From NCBI GenBank assembly GCA_036803025.1, contig DAIRVC010000162.1, forward strand, positions 1 through 5,968: DNA of 5,968 nt, given 5' to 3'. Shown here piece by piece: positions 5,697 to 5,968 of the stretch (positions are counted from its first letter, which is position 1; every line of letters starts with the position of its first letter). This DNA comes from DAIRVC01 sp036803025. GTDB lineage: Bacteria > Chloroflexota > Anaerolineae > Anaerolineales > E44-bin32. The notes under the pieces are model-generated. The model was not told the DNA's origin. It was given only the letters and a program-made list of their open reading frames with translations, and searched no databases. The translations under genes and the position numbers were made by a program.

Positions 5697-5968
5697 TCAG
5701 TCCGGCGTCGCGGCGCAAGCAGCAGCCCGTTCGAGGAGCAGCGCGCGCTCGCGGCCATTACGCGTGATGTCCGCCGCCCGCTCGAATTCGGCGCGGGCCT
5801 CGTCGTTGCGGCCGAGCTTCGCCAGCAAGTCGCCGCGCACGCTGGGAAGCAGGTGATAGCCCTGCAGCTCAGGCGCCGCGGCAAGAGCATCGGCGATCTC
5901 GAGCCCGGCCGCCGCTCCGAACGCCATCGCCACGGCAATGCCGTGGCGGGTCGCCGCCGCCACGTCGA
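5697..5968 (-). CDS. ECF42-like RNA polymerase sigma factor, C-terminal part (partial)
   Basis: Only the last 90 or so codons are in the window; the 5' part lies beyond the right edge. The visible protein matches the C-terminal TPR-like extension of ECF42-group sigma factors (the group carrying a DUF6596/SnoaL-TPR-like tail). IAVAMAFGAAAGLEIADAL is followed by GYHLLPSVRGDLLAKLGRNDEARAEF and a final helix ERALLLERAA. In that group this extension helps control sigma activity in place of a classical anti-sigma factor. The sigma-2 and sigma-4 domains cannot be seen, so the assignment rests on the tail alone. The residues at the extreme left of the visible part (DVAAATRHG) differ from the VELNRA-type sequence I would expect before the AVA motif, so the reading there is less secure. 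It is co-directional with the FAD oxidase 31 bp downstream. ECF42 genes are often next to YCII/DGPF-domain genes; any such gene would be outside the window. Confidence 0.82.
   Translation of the reverse strand, partial: DVAAATRHGIAVAMAFGAAAGLEIADALAAAPELQGYHLLPSVRGDLLAKLGRNDEARAEFERAADITRNGRERALLLERAAACAATPD

Noticed and set aside
5033..5767. Plus-strand open frame of 244 codons
   Set aside because: It is antisense to the FAD-binding domain of the oxidase and to the sigma-factor tail, both clearly recognised. No domain is visible in it.
5666..5938. 91-codon in-frame N-terminal extension of the FAD oxidase
   Set aside because: It overlaps the sigma-factor gene in another frame, has an Arg/Ser/Pro/Cys-rich composition unlike a real domain, and a strong ribosome-binding site supports the internal ATG at 5665.
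1..5968. CRISPR array, tRNA/rRNA gene, toxin-antitoxin pair or defence system
   Set aside because: No regularly spaced direct repeats, cloverleaf pattern, rRNA-like segment or defence-type domain was seen on either strand.

Overview
The window is GC-rich (roughly two-thirds G+C by eye) bacterial chromosomal sequence. It holds three complete genes of ordinary metabolic or transport families, one small gene of unknown function, and the 3' part of a sigma-factor gene cut by the right edge. Nothing indicates a phage, plasmid or insertion sequence. The style of the proteins (SLC13 permease with two RCK_C domains, DUF5661, ECF42-type sigma factor, dihydrodiol-dehydrogenase-like Gfo/Idh/MocA protein) fits an environmental bacterium, perhaps Chloroflexota/Anaerolineae. 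That taxonomic guess rests on family resemblance only and is weak.

Layout, left to right. Bases 1-58 may be the 3' end of a plus-strand gene. Bases 127-384 (+) encode an 85-residue DUF5661-type protein. Bases 385-1039 form a gap of about 655 bp with no convincing gene and a few imperfect inverted repeats. Bases 1040-2857 (-) encode a 605-residue SLC13/DASS-type anion permease with two cytoplasmic RCK_C (TrkA_C) domains inserted between its two membrane halves. An 81-bp divergent intergenic region follows. Bases 2939-3973 (+) encode a 344-residue NAD(P)-dependent Gfo/Idh/MocA oxidoreductase, followed at once by a 10-bp perfect hairpin. Bases 3974-4279 are a convergent, hairpin-rich gap. Bases 4280-5665 (-) encode a 461-residue FAD-linked oxidase of the berberine-bridge-enzyme (BBE) type. 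Bases 5697-5968 (-) are the C-terminal part of an ECF42-like sigma factor.

Functional reading. The sigma factor and the FAD oxidase lie on the same strand 31 bp apart, with a strong Shine-Dalgarno before the oxidase, so they are probably co-transcribed. The permease and the Gfo/Idh/MocA oxidoreductase are divergent and share one short promoter region, so they could be co-regulated, but no specific operator was recognised. No defence system, CRISPR array, RNA gene or novel multi-gene system is visible. The most noteworthy points are the sigma-oxidase pairing, the lysine in the second substrate-binding hairpin position of the permease, and the unexplained 655-bp gap.
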